Shown here: one piece after another, positions 26,264 through 34,709 of the stretch | Numbering within the stretch: the first letter of the stretch is position 1 | Layout: the number at the start of each line of letters is the position of its first letter | Source: a virus | IMG/VR virus record: IMGVR_UViG_3300035204_000867 | Location: 1-50,452 of that record | Length of the DNA: 50,452 nt | Direction: 5' to 3' (one strand) | Made by a program: the position numbers and the translations under genes | Notes under the pieces: generated by a model | What the model was told of the DNA's origin: nothing | Database searches by the model: none | The model's input: the letters and a program-made list of their open reading frames with translations, nothing else

Positions 26264-27448
26264 ATGATTTTTCAAACACTAGACGACAAAGAGTCGTGTG
26301 TCGCATCTTATTATGACGGCGCACTCCATTTTGATGAGGTTCCAACCGATGCATCGGCTACTTGGAACTATCATACATATTTGCCAGAAAATGTCAAGTT
26401 TGCAGAGCTTTACACCGCAGGCAAGACAGCCGACCAAGTTTGCCCAGAGGAACTACAAAAAGATTGGGACGAGGTGACTTCACGCTTGAAGGGAATGCTT
26501 CGCTCATTTTATCATGTGGGGTTAACTCCCGGCAACTTTTGTTTTTACGAACTGGTTCCCCATCGGTTTCTCAAACAACACGCAGAACTAAAAAATAAAA
26601 TCACGCAACACGTTCTCGGCACTTATGACAAGCCACAGAATTATGAACATCTTGTGCAAGTTGAAAAGCTGGTAAAGAGTATCAGCACAACTCCCGTAAA
26701 ATTGAACCCCTCCAATGTGAGGCTTCAAATGGCAACCCAAAAAGGACGTGACCTATACCGCAAATATCAGGCTGACCCAACTATTCGATACAATCAGTTT
26801 GGGACGCGAACAGGACGCCTTACAACGCGCCCGAACAGTTTCCCTATACTCACATTGCCGAAGAAAATGCGAGCGATTCTAGAGCCTTATAGAAACGTTT
26901 TTCTTGAGTTCGATGTGGTGTCAGCAGAGGTTGCTACGTTATTCTATCTCTCTGGTCAACCCGTTCCAGAGGGTGACCTTCACGAGTGGATTAACCAAAA
27001 TGCTTTCAAGGGAAAATTAACACGAGACAAGAGTAAAACTCGTTTTTTTGCGTGGCTATATGACCCAAGAAAGAAGAATTCGGCTCTTGAGAAACTATTT
27101 AATAGGCGCGAAATTTTTGAGAAGTATTACAATAAGGGCAAGATTACCAATCCTCTTGGAAGGACGATTGAGGTGGGGGAAGAAAAAGCTTTGAACTATT
27201 TGGTGCAAAGCACGTTTAATGATATCTTCCTCCACAATATTGCCCGACTGTCTACAGAAATGAAAAAGTGGGGAATGAAATCAGATGTCGCATTTGTCAT
27301 TCACGACTCTGTGGTTCTTGACTTTGATGCCAAGGAGCGAGATAAGATCGAGGACATTAAAAAAATTCTTTCAAGCTATGATACCTGTAATTTTGGTTTG
27401 CATATGAACATCGGCGCAAACTATGGTAATATGAGGGAAGTAGAATGA
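26264..27448 (+). CDS. Minimal family A DNA polymerase (PolA palm/fingers)
   Basis: A 394-aa protein carrying the family A polymerase motifs: TRTGRL (181-186); motif A with D217 and E222 (FDVVSAEVATLFYLSG); motif B in R-x3-K-x3-F-x3-Y form at R254, K258, F262, Y266; and motif C as HDS (H348-D349) instead of HDE. Both metal-binding aspartates are present, so activity is plausible. There is no 3'-5' or 5'-3' exonuclease domain, and it is much shorter than Pol I (928 aa) or T7 polymerase (704 aa). A FEN-type nuclease is encoded separately downstream, so together they could process Okazaki fragments. No ribosome binding site is seen at the ATG. Confidence 0.8.
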   Translation: MIFQTLDDKESCVASYYDGALHFDEVPTDASATWNYHTYLPENVKFAELYTAGKTADQVCPEELQKDWDEVTSRLKGMLRSFYHVGLTPGNFCFYELVPHRFLKQHAELKNKITQHVLGTYDKPQNYEHLVQVEKLVKSISTTPVKLNPSNVRLQMATQKGRDLYRKYQADPTIRYNQFGTRTGRLTTRPNSFPILTLPKKMRAILEPYRNVFLEFDVVSAEVATLFYLSGQPVPEGDLHEWINQNAFKGKLTRDKSKTRFFAWLYDPRKKNSALEKLFNRREIFEKYYNKGKITNPLGRTIEVGEEKALNYLVQSTFNDIFLHNIARLSTEMKKWGMKSDVAFVIHDSVVLDFDAKERDKIEDIKKILSSYDTCNFGLHMNIGANYGNMREVE

Positions 27449-28296
27449 AGAGTGTTTTTGCCATTGGAACACCCGCCGTCCACTTTGGAAACTTTTTAAA
27501 AAGCTATTCCGAGTATACGATTTATTCTTTTAATCACACGGGCGCAGAGTTCAACGTCCCCATCTTTTCAGACATAGAACGCTATGAAGAACCGTTGAAG
27601 GGGCTAAAAAAATATGTGTCATGTGCTGCGGACGATATAACTTGTGTAGTATCAGGTGGCGAGGTGGTCACTTTGACTGCATTACAAATTTTGCAAAAGG
27701 TTAAAAACAAAAATATTGACATCGTTTATTTGCAGCCTCCCTTTGACACTCTTAATAAGACGGGTGTTATGATACACAATCTCGTACACGGGGTACTTCA
27801 AGAAATGGCGCGTTCTCATGTGTTCAGGCGCTTTTATTTATTTGATCTTGAGTTGGTAAAAAAAATGTCTCCCAACGTCGTGCTGGGAGAAGTAAATAAG
27901 ACGACAGCCGAAGCCTGCGCTCAACATTATCATACGTTTAATTGGCTCGCCTCTCAAAAACCTGTTTTTGGACTTAATGAACAAAGTGTTACAAACGCAA
28001 CAATTTCCTCATTGTCTTATTGCGATTTTAACTTGACAAGTGTCGCAGACTTAGGTATACTGAAGTTCATCAGAGAGCAGGAGGTGTTTTACGGCATTCC
28101 AGAGAAACAGATAAAAAAAGACACAGAACTCTATGATAAAGTAATAAAGAGTTTTAAAAACTTTAAGAAGGAGAACATAACCACCTCTTTTAACGTGTGC
28201 AGTGTTCCATTTGAAAACGAAGTGATTTACATTAAGAATTCAACGACCGCTGTACAAAATAAAATTTTGAAAGAAACCCTTGACAAAGAGGGTTAG
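27445..28296 (+). CDS. Hypothetical protein; possible divergent FtsZ/tubulin-like fold
   Basis: A 283-aa protein in a 4-bp ATGA overlap with the polymerase gene. The order of elements is suggestive of a tubulin/FtsZ GTPase domain: strand and Gly loop VFAIGTPAVHFGN, strand YTIYSFN, then ITCVVSGGEVVTLTALQIL where FtsZ has its GGGTG loop, strand DIVYLQPPFDT, and a later CDFNLTSVADLGILKF where FtsZ has its DFADV region. The canonical GGGTGTG signature is absent, so nucleotide binding is doubtful. Some phages encode tubulins for DNA positioning. I rate this as a hypothesis only. Confidence 0.45.
   Translation: MKSVFAIGTPAVHFGNFLKSYSEYTIYSFNHTGAEFNVPIFSDIERYEEPLKGLKKYVSCAADDITCVVSGGEVVTLTALQILQKVKNKNIDIVYLQPPFDTLNKTGVMIHNLVHGVLQEMARSHVFRRFYLFDLELVKKMSPNVVLGEVNKTTAEACAQHYHTFNWLASQKPVFGLNEQSVTNATISSLSYCDFNLTSVADLGILKFIREQEVFYGIPEKQIKKDTELYDKVIKSFKNFKKENITTSFNVCSVPFENEVIYIKNSTTAVQNKILKETLDKEG
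28033..28061 (+). promoter_or_regulatory. Internal sigma70-type promoter upstream of SSB gene
   Basis: TTGACA at 28033-28038, 17-bp spacer, TATACT at 28056-28061, entirely inside the preceding coding region and 292 bp before the SSB ATG. It may add to SSB expression; it could also be chance. Confidence 0.5.
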
Positions 28297-28308
28297 ATAG
28301 TGTAATAT
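28280..28308 (+). promoter_or_regulatory. Sigma70-type promoter for gp32-like SSB gene
   Basis: TTGACA at 28280-28285, 17-bp spacer, TAATAT at 28303-28308, followed by a ~38-base leader with AAAAAGGAG before ATG 28353. The sequence after the -10 (AGAGATAT) is also found after the -10 at 26252, so the two may belong to one class. Confidence 0.75.
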
Positions 28309-28352
28309 AGAGATATCATATAGCAAGCTTATAGCAAAAAGGAGAAAATACT

Positions 28353-29099
28353 ATGGCAATTGATTTTAGCAAAATGAAAGCAAAACTGGACGCTCTTGAG
28401 GGTAAGGGCGGTGGCAAGAACAACAACGTGTTTTGGAAGCCCGAAGTGGGCACCCACAACATTCGTATCCTTCCTGCGGAGGATGGAGATCCTGTGAAGG
28501 AGCTTCATTTTCACTATAACGTGGATAGGGGTGGAGTGATGTGTCCAAAGCGCAACTTTGGCGATGCATGTCCCATCTGTGAGTTCGCGACTTCGCTTTT
28601 CCGCGAGGGAACGCCTGACAGTCAGGACCAAGCCAAAAAGCTGTTCGTGACGCAGCGTTACTATGCTCCATCGGTCATTCGTGGTCAGGAAGAGCGTGGT
28701 CCAGTTCTGTGGTCTTTCCCAAAGTCGGCTTACAAGGCTATCATCGAGACGATTCTTGATGAGGACTATGGGGACGTGACCGATCCGAAGAAGGGTTTTG
28801 ACCTCAAGGTTACTTACGTTAGTAAGAACTTTGGTAAGGGTGACCGCGTTGTCTTCGACAGCCTTCAGGCTCGTCCCAAGCCCACGGCACTGTCGGATGA
28901 CGATGCCAAGAGTGCTGAGTGGATGGAGAATGACATCGATGTTTACAAGATCTTCGATCGAAAGACGCCTGAAGAGGTGCAGAAGGTTCTTGATAACTAT
29001 CTGATGCCAGAGGGTGGACAGGATAACGCCAAGTATGGTGCTAAGTCTGCCCCACAGAAGTCAGCGGTTGACGCTGCCTTCGCCGCGATTGGTGTGTAA
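28353..29099 (+). CDS. Single-stranded DNA-binding protein (T4 gp32-like)
   Basis: A 248-aa ssDNA-binding protein that coats replication and recombination intermediates. A zinc knuckle of gp32 type is visible: His at 52/54, then C64, C73 and C76 (MCPKRNFGDACPIC), matching the H-C-C-C order of T4 gp32. The OB-fold core follows. It is shorter than T4 gp32 (301 aa) and the C-terminus (AVDAAFAAIGV) lacks the usual strongly acidic tail; acidic residues lie upstream instead. Codons are C/G-rich at third positions, consistent with abundant expression. It has its own promoters and a terminator. Confidence 0.9.
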   Translation: MAIDFSKMKAKLDALEGKGGGKNNNVFWKPEVGTHNIRILPAEDGDPVKELHFHYNVDRGGVMCPKRNFGDACPICEFATSLFREGTPDSQDQAKKLFVTQRYYAPSVIRGQEERGPVLWSFPKSAYKAIIETILDEDYGDVTDPKKGFDLKVTYVSKNFGKGDRVVFDSLQARPKPTALSDDDAKSAEWMENDIDVYKIFDRKTPEEVQKVLDNYLMPEGGQDNAKYGAKSAPQKSAVDAAFAAIGV

Positions 29100-29117
29100 T
29101 TAAGCACGGTGGTCGTT

Positions 29118-29146
29118 GGGAGGGGCGCAAGCCCCTCCCTTTTTTT
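29118..29146 (+). terminator. Strong rho-independent terminator after SSB gene
   Basis: A perfect 9-bp stem GGGAGGGGC/GCCCCTCCC (29118-29126 with 29131-29139) with a GCAA tetraloop and seven T residues. It lies between the SSB stop and the recA-like ATG, so RecA expression depends on read-through or a promoter I cannot see. Confidence 0.95.
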
Positions 29147-29159
29147 ATACGGAGGAACA

Positions 29160-30284
29160 ATGGCACGAAAACAAAAAGCTGCAAAGGCAGGAAAATTATC
29201 TTTAAAAGATATGCAGAAACTTATCAATAAGCGAGCAGGAATGGCTGTGGCTTATGATTTAAACGATGACAATCCCACGCTTGTTAAAGAATGGATTTCT
29301 ACTGGCTCACGCTGGTTAGATTCTATTATCTGCCGTGGTCATCTTGCTGGTATTCCAGCAGGAAAGATTGTAGAGATTGCGGGACTACAAGCTACCGGCA
29401 AGTCTTATATGGCAGCACAGATTGCTGCAAACGCCCAACCTTTGGGCTTTGATGTAATTTATTTTGATTCAGAGTCGGCAATTGATCCAAGCTTCTTGGA
29501 GAACGCTGGCTGTGATTTGTCAAATTTGCTTTATGTTCAAGCAACATCGGTGGAGTTTGTTTTAGAAACTATTGAAGACCTGTTGGTAAACAATGAAAAT
29601 AAAATGTTGTTTATCTGGGATTCTTTGGCTCTGACTCCAAGCAATTCTGATGTCGAGGGAGACTTCAATCCTCTTTCCTCTATGGCAGTCAAGCCGCGCA
29701 TTTTGTCAAAGGGGCTATCGAAGCTGACAGTTCCCATTGCCAACAGTGGTTCTATTCTCTTGGTTCTCAATCAGTTGAAAACCAACATTACAATGAATGT
29801 TGCAGAAGCTATGACCACTCCCTACTTCACGCCGGGAGGCAAAGCCTTGGCGTATGCTTATTCGCTCCGCATCTGGTTGACCAGACGAAAAGCCAAGAAC
29901 GCATTTATCGAAAACGAAGCAGGTTTCCGAGTCGGCTCTGAGGTAAAAATTAAGCTGGAGAAGTCCCGCTTTGGCACAGAAGGTCGAATGTGTAAGTTCC
30001 AGATTATGTGGGGCGATAGCCAACCACGGATTCTTGATAAGGAAAGTTGGTTTGAGGCTGTAAAGGTTTCTGACCAGTTGAAGTCTGGTGGTCCTTGGTG
30101 GACGCTTACCTTTGATGACGGGTCGGAAAAGAAGTTTCAGGGCACCAAGTGGCTGGAGATGCTTGAAGATAAAAAGTTTTATGACCAGATTATAAAAATT
30201 ATGGACCGCGAACTTATCCAAAAGTTTGATGAACAAACCGGCAACGCCTCTGATTTTTACGGAGGTGATGACGATGATGAGTAA
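29160..30284 (+). CDS. uvsX: RecA-family recombinase (UvsX-like)
   Basis: A 374-aa strand-exchange ATPase, close to T4 UvsX (391 aa). Walker A GLQATGKS is at 75-82; the Walker B-type KMLFIWDSLAL and the DNA-binding loop 1/2 region with LLVLNQLKTNI are present. The C-terminus is acidic (YGGDDDDE), as in other RecA proteins. A GTG at 29109 would add 17 residues translated from the terminator hairpin; ATG 29160 with GGAGGA upstream is the real start. It works with the SSB and helicase in recombination-dependent replication and repair. Confidence 0.92.
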   Translation: MARKQKAAKAGKLSLKDMQKLINKRAGMAVAYDLNDDNPTLVKEWISTGSRWLDSIICRGHLAGIPAGKIVEIAGLQATGKSYMAAQIAANAQPLGFDVIYFDSESAIDPSFLENAGCDLSNLLYVQATSVEFVLETIEDLLVNNENKMLFIWDSLALTPSNSDVEGDFNPLSSMAVKPRILSKGLSKLTVPIANSGSILLVLNQLKTNITMNVAEAMTTPYFTPGGKALAYAYSLRIWLTRRKAKNAFIENEAGFRVGSEVKIKLEKSRFGTEGRMCKFQIMWGDSQPRILDKESWFEAVKVSDQLKSGGPWWTLTFDDGSEKKFQGTKWLEMLEDKKFYDQIIKIMDRELIQKFDEQTGNASDFYGGDDDDE

Positions 30285-30492
30285 GGCACAAGGTCTTGGA
30301 AGATTCGGAATCGCAGTAAAAAGTTACAAAAAAAATGAAGACGGCTCGGTCGATATGCAAGTAGACCTGACTGATAAATTTAAAAACTGGTTTATGTATA
30401 TGCACCGCTTAGAAGTGTGGGATGAAGAATATTTTAATAAGTGGTTTCTTAAAACGTTAGGCGATTACATTGGAGTAGACCCAAATGAATAG
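30274..30492 (+). CDS. Hypothetical small protein
   Basis: A 72-aa protein (MMSKAQGLGRFGIAVKSYKK...). Several ATGs overlap the end of the recA-like gene; 30274 is favoured because GGAGG (30261-30265) is 8 bases upstream, with 30277 as an alternative. It has a beta-like first half (SVDMQVDLTDKFKNWF) and an aromatic, acidic helix (EEYFNKWFLKTL). It overlaps the nuclease start by 8 bp, so it is part of the replication operon. Family unknown. Confidence 0.6.
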   Translation: MMSKAQGLGRFGIAVKSYKKNEDGSVDMQVDLTDKFKNWFMYMHRLEVWDEEYFNKWFLKTLGDYIGVDPNE

Positions 30493-31438
30493 GATGATGA
30501 TTGTTGATGGAAACAATTCTTTTCTCAGAAATTATGTTGTTGACCCTTCTCTTTCCACGAATGGTGAACCAATCGGTGGTTGTAAGGGCTTTCTCAAATC
30601 TCTACAAAAGCAGTGCCGCATTCTTAAACCGGACTTCGTTGTCGTAGTCTGGGATGGAGAAGGCGGCTCGCTTAAGCGGAGGTCACAAAATAAAAACTAT
30701 AAGGAAGGTCGGAAGCCTATTCGCTTCAACCGTCCTAATACTTTTATGAATGACCGACAGCTTGATAACAATCGAGCTTGGCAGATGGGGAGAGTGTTTG
30801 AATACTTGAATGAACTTCCCATTGCTCAACTCATTTCAGAAAACGTAGAAGCTGATGACCTTGTGGGTTATATTGTTTCACGTTTTCCTAACGCAGAAAA
30901 GGTAATTGTTTCCTCGGATAAAGATTTCTTTCAGCTTTGTGATGACAAAACAATTGTTTATCGTCCCATCCAAGATAAAATGGTAACAAAGAAAACTATT
31001 TTAGAAGAGTACAAGATTCACCCTCGCAACTTTGCTTTGGCTCGTGCCATCACTGGTGACAAGTCCGACAACCTTGATGGTGTTCCGAGGGCTGGGCTGA
31101 AGACAGTTGCAAATCGATTTCCTGAGTTGGCAAGCGATAGAGATATTTTTATTAATGAGCTTATTCAACTGTGCGAGACAGCCGATAAGAAGATGAAAAT
31201 TCACCACAACATCGTGGAATATAAAGATCGGGTGAGCCAAAACTATAAAATGATGCAACTCTATGCTCCTTCTATCTCTACCAGAACCAAGGCGAAGATT
31301 GATTGGAGCATCAAAGATTGTTGCACTGATTTTAATCTTACCAAGGTCAAGACAATGATGATGGAAGATGGATTCGGTGAATATAATTTTGGTCTTCTTT
31401 GGGCAACAATGCGAAATATATCCTTGCAATCGCGATAG
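30485..31438 (+). CDS. 5'-3' exonuclease / flap endonuclease (FEN, T4 RNase H-like)
   Basis: A 317-aa nuclease that removes RNA primers and 5' flaps. Metal-binding acids are visible at D8 (IVDGNN), D57 (VVWDGE), E122/D124/D125 (VEADDL) and D145/D147 (SSDKDF). The helix-3-turn-helix DNA-binding motif is GDKSDNLDGVPRAGLKTV at ~191-208. Length matches T4 RNase H (305 aa). It is equivalent to the N-terminal domain of Pol I, which the short polymerase at 26264 lacks. It overlaps the upstream gene by 8 bp. Confidence 0.9.
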   Translation: MNRMMIVDGNNSFLRNYVVDPSLSTNGEPIGGCKGFLKSLQKQCRILKPDFVVVVWDGEGGSLKRRSQNKNYKEGRKPIRFNRPNTFMNDRQLDNNRAWQMGRVFEYLNELPIAQLISENVEADDLVGYIVSRFPNAEKVIVSSDKDFFQLCDDKTIVYRPIQDKMVTKKTILEEYKIHPRNFALARAITGDKSDNLDGVPRAGLKTVANRFPELASDRDIFINELIQLCETADKKMKIHHNIVEYKDRVSQNYKMMQLYAPSISTRTKAKIDWSIKDCCTDFNLTKVKTMMMEDGFGEYNFGLLWATMRNISLQSR

Positions 31439-31452
31439 ATCTATAGTAGAAT
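31424..31452 (+). promoter_or_regulatory. Candidate sigma70-type promoter before helicase gene
   Basis: TTGCAA at 31424-31429, 17-bp spacer, TAGAAT at 31447-31452. The region also holds TATAGTAGA, as at 26252. The helicase ATG follows 22 bases after the -10, preceded by GGAGG. Confidence 0.5.
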
Positions 31453-31473
31453 AGAGGAAACGCGGAGGGAAAA

Positions 31474-32859
31474 ATGAAAGCACAAGAGTTTGAGATGGAG
31501 ACTTTTTCCAAATTTGGAAAGAGTTTTCAAGAGAAGTTGGTACACTGTATGTTTTACGATCGGTCATTCTATGATCAGATGTCCGATATTTTTGATATTT
31601 ATTTTTTAGAGTTGAAGTATCTCCGTCTTTTTTATTCTCGATTAGCCGAGTATCGCAAGACCTATGAGAAACACCCATCAGTAGATATCATGGCTTCTGT
31701 TATTAAAACAGAGTTGGACGACGAGTCCGAGGTTGTTAAGAAACAAGTCAGAGATTATTTTGCACGCATTGCAGTTACTGAACTGGTTGATGATGTGGAG
31801 TATGTAAAAGCCACTGCGCTTGATTTCTGCAAGAAACAAAAACTAAAAGAAGCCATTATGAAGTCCGTTGGTCTTCTCAAAACTTCTTCTTTTGATGAGA
31901 TCAAAGAAGTCATTGACAGTGCAATGAAGCTGGGGCTGGACAACAATCACGGCTATGATTATCTTCTGGATTTTGAAGAGCGATTTATGTTAAAGTCGCG
32001 CAACCCACAGTCAACTGGCTGGAAACCTATAGATGATATTACCAAAGGTGGTCTTGGGCGTGGAGAGCTTGGCGTTGTGATTGCTCCAACTGGCGCAGGC
32101 AAATCAATGGCTTTGGTTCATCTAGGCGCACAAGCCATCAAGGCTGGAAAAAATGTGGTGTATTATACGCTGGAGTTGCTTGACACTGCGGTCGCTGGCA
32201 GGTTTGACAGTTGCATTACCGGAGTAAAACTTCAGGACTTAACAAAGTTCAAGGATCTCATTTATGATGAAGTCAAAGATCTGGAAGGACGACTTATTGT
32301 TAAGGAATATCCAACTAAATCAGCCAATGTTAACAAGCTAAAACAGCATTTGGAGAAGCTGCGCTTCACTGGGTTTGAACCAGATTTAATTTGTGTAGAT
32401 TACGGAGATCTTTTGTCACCCATATCTTCATATAAAGAGAAGCGCATCGAATTAGAGACTATTTATGAAGACCTTCGTGGTCTCGCGCAAGAGTTTGAAT
32501 GTCCGCTGTGGACAGCTTCCCAAACCAACCGAAGCGGCTTGAACGCAGAAGTGGTTACTATGGAGTCAATTAGCGAGGCTTTTAATAAATGCTTCGTAGC
32601 GGATTTTATTTTCACTCTTTCGCGAACTATCACAGACAAGAGCAATAACACTGGCAGGATTTTTGTTGCAAAGAACAGAAATGGTCCTGATGGGATCGTG
32701 TATCCAATCTTCATGGACACAGCTAATATCAAGATTGATGTGCTGGCTCCCACGGGAGAAACGGCTGACGAGATCAACGAAAACGCCGCTAAAAAGCAAC
32801 AAGAAACACTGAGAGAAAAATATAAAAAATTTAGAAATGGAGCAAAGAATGGATCTTGA
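31474..32859 (+). CDS. Replicative DNA helicase (DnaB/T4 gp41-like)
   Basis: A 461-aa hexameric helicase, close to T4 gp41 (475 aa). A helical N-terminal domain (~1-160) is followed by the RecA-like motor: Walker A APTGAGKS at 204-211, Walker B LICVDYGDLL with D309, and the SQTNRSG sensor motif. The C-terminal ~30 residues are charged and probably flexible. No primase domain is fused and no primase is seen elsewhere in the window. It overlaps the ribonucleotide reductase gene by 11 bp. Confidence 0.9.
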   Translation: MKAQEFEMETFSKFGKSFQEKLVHCMFYDRSFYDQMSDIFDIYFLELKYLRLFYSRLAEYRKTYEKHPSVDIMASVIKTELDDESEVVKKQVRDYFARIAVTELVDDVEYVKATALDFCKKQKLKEAIMKSVGLLKTSSFDEIKEVIDSAMKLGLDNNHGYDYLLDFEERFMLKSRNPQSTGWKPIDDITKGGLGRGELGVVIAPTGAGKSMALVHLGAQAIKAGKNVVYYTLELLDTAVAGRFDSCITGVKLQDLTKFKDLIYDEVKDLEGRLIVKEYPTKSANVNKLKQHLEKLRFTGFEPDLICVDYGDLLSPISSYKEKRIELETIYEDLRGLAQEFECPLWTASQTNRSGLNAEVVTMESISEAFNKCFVADFIFTLSRTITDKSNNTGRIFVAKNRNGPDGIVYPIFMDTANIKIDVLAPTGETADEINENAAKKQQETLREKYKKFRNGAKNGS

Positions 32860-34705
32860 AAAGGAAATTTTATCTGATATTACCGTGCATATGAAGTATG
32901 CCAAGTATGTTGCCAAGAAAGAGCGCCGAGAGACTTGGGGCGAACTCGTTACCCGTAATAAAAATATGCATATCAAAACTTATCCTGAACTCAAGGACGA
33001 GATCACCGAAGTATATAAAATGGTCCGCGCCAAGAAAATCTTGCCTTCTATGCGTTCTATGCAGTTCGGCGGCAAGCCAATCGAGATAAATCCATCAAGA
33101 ATATATAACTGTGCCTTCGCTCCAATTGACGATTGGAGGGTGTTTAGTGAGATTATGTTTTTGCTCCTCGGTGGCACAGGAGTGGGCTACAGTGTGCAAC
33201 AACACCATGTAGAAAAGCTTCCAGAAATCCGCAAACCTAACCCTAATCGCACTCGTCGCTTCCTTATCGGAGACAGCATTGAGGGCTGGGCTGACGCGGT
33301 TAAGGCTTTGATGCGAAATTATTTTTATGGAGGATCTAAGGTAAGATTCGACTTTAGTGACATCCGTCCAAAGGGTGCGAGACTAATTACATCTGGAGGG
33401 AAAGCACCGGGACCACAGCCCTTAAGGGAATGTTTGGTCAAGGTGAAGGGGATACTTCATGAAAAATCTGACGGAGATAAGCTATTACCTGTGGAGGTAC
33501 ATGACATTGTTTGCCATATTGCCGATGCTGTTCTTGCTGGTGGTATTAGGAGGGCTGCTCTTATCAGCCTCTTCTCTGCTGACGACGACGAAATGTTGGC
33601 TGCGAAAACTGGTAATTGGTGGGAGAAAAATCCACAACGAGGACGCGCAAACAATTCTGTCGTATTATTACGACACAGAATTACAAAAGATGTCTTTGAA
33701 TCGCTCTGGGAGCGTGTAAAAGCTTCTGGAGCAGGAGAGCCGGGGTTTTATTTTTCTAACGACAAAGATTGGGGAACCAATCCGTGTTGCGAGATTGCTC
33801 TACGCTCTTATCAATTTTGTAACCTGACAGAAGTTAACGTTAGTGATATCAAGTCTCAAGAAGAATATGAAGCTCGTGTGAAAGCAGCAGCATTTATCGG
33901 GACACTTCAAGCAGGCTACACAGATTTTCATTACTTGCGTGATGTTTGGCGCAGAAATACCGAGAAGGATGCGCTCATTGGGGTATCGATGACGGGTATC
34001 GCATCAGGTGCGGTGTTAGAACTCGACATGAAAGCAGCAGCAAAAGTTGTAAAAGAAGAAAATAAAAGAGTTGCAGAATTGATTGGGGTGAAGCAAGCAG
34101 CCCGATGCACTACAGTCAAGCCAGCAGGCACAACCTCATTGACGCTGGGAACATCAAGCGGCATTCACGCTTGGCACAACGATTATTATCTTCGGCGTAT
34201 CAGAGTCGGAAAGAATGAATCTATCTACACCCACTTGATGCTTCATCATCCAGAACTAATTGAAGACGAATACTTTAGACCCCATGATACAGCGGTTATC
34301 AGTGTTCCCCAGAAAGCTCCCGAAGGAGCGATCACTCGTCACGAATCTGCACTCCAGCTTCTTAAACGAGTAGCCAAGGTTGCAACCGAGTGGGTCAAGG
34401 CGGGACACAGGAAAGGACAAAACTCTCACAATGTGTCAGCCACAATTTCTATCAAGGATGCCGAATGGCAAGACGTTGGAGAATGGATGTGGGAAAACAG
34501 AAATAAATATAATGGTCTGTCAGTTCTTCCTCACGATGGAGGAACTTATATACAGGCTCCCTTTGAAGATTGTTCAAAAGAAAAGTACGAAGTTTTGGTG
34601 CAGACACTCTCAAAGGTTACTGTTAAGGATGTTATTGAGTTACAAGACAACACCAACCTGCAAGGGGAAATAGCTTGCGGCGGTGGTGCTTGCGAGGTAA
34701 CTTAA
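32849..34705 (+). CDS. nrdJ: Class II (B12-dependent) ribonucleotide reductase
   Basis: A 618-aa enzyme making deoxyribonucleotides with adenosylcobalamin as radical source. Catalytic residues are in place: N311-P-C313-x-E315 (NPCCEIAL), redox partners C88 (IYNCAF) and C324 (QFCNLTEV), GGIRRAA, and a C-terminal redox pair C610/C615 (CGGGACEVT). No small radical subunit is encoded nearby. It is shorter than the monomeric Lactobacillus enzyme (739 aa). ATG 32849 with GGAG upstream is preferred over ATG 32837. It supplies dNTPs to the adjacent replication genes and makes the phage dependent on host cobalamin. Confidence 0.88.
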   Translation: MDLEKEILSDITVHMKYAKYVAKKERRETWGELVTRNKNMHIKTYPELKDEITEVYKMVRAKKILPSMRSMQFGGKPIEINPSRIYNCAFAPIDDWRVFSEIMFLLLGGTGVGYSVQQHHVEKLPEIRKPNPNRTRRFLIGDSIEGWADAVKALMRNYFYGGSKVRFDFSDIRPKGARLITSGGKAPGPQPLRECLVKVKGILHEKSDGDKLLPVEVHDIVCHIADAVLAGGIRRAALISLFSADDDEMLAAKTGNWWEKNPQRGRANNSVVLLRHRITKDVFESLWERVKASGAGEPGFYFSNDKDWGTNPCCEIALRSYQFCNLTEVNVSDIKSQEEYEARVKAAAFIGTLQAGYTDFHYLRDVWRRNTEKDALIGVSMTGIASGAVLELDMKAAAKVVKEENKRVAELIGVKQAARCTTVKPAGTTSLTLGTSSGIHAWHNDYYLRRIRVGKNESIYTHLMLHHPELIEDEYFRPHDTAVISVPQKAPEGAITRHESALQLLKRVAKVATEWVKAGHRKGQNSHNVSATISIKDAEWQDVGEWMWENRNKYNGLSVLPHDGGTYIQAPFEDCSKEKYEVLVQTLSKVTVKDVIELQDNTNLQGEIACGGGACEVT

Positions 34706-34709
34706 ACTA

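Noticed and set aside
29109-29159. GTG start extending the recA-like gene
   Set aside because: The extension would be translated from the terminator hairpin, and ATG 29160 has a strong GGAGGA site.
31001-31678. 225-aa open frame on the minus strand across two genes
   Set aside because: Antisense to the FEN and helicase genes, which have clear motifs; no minus-strand operon or promoter supports it.
33459-33719. 86-aa hydrophobic frame on the + strand that could be taken for a holin
   Set aside because: It lies inside the ribonucleotide reductase, whose catalytic motifs continue on both sides, and there is no ribosome binding site.
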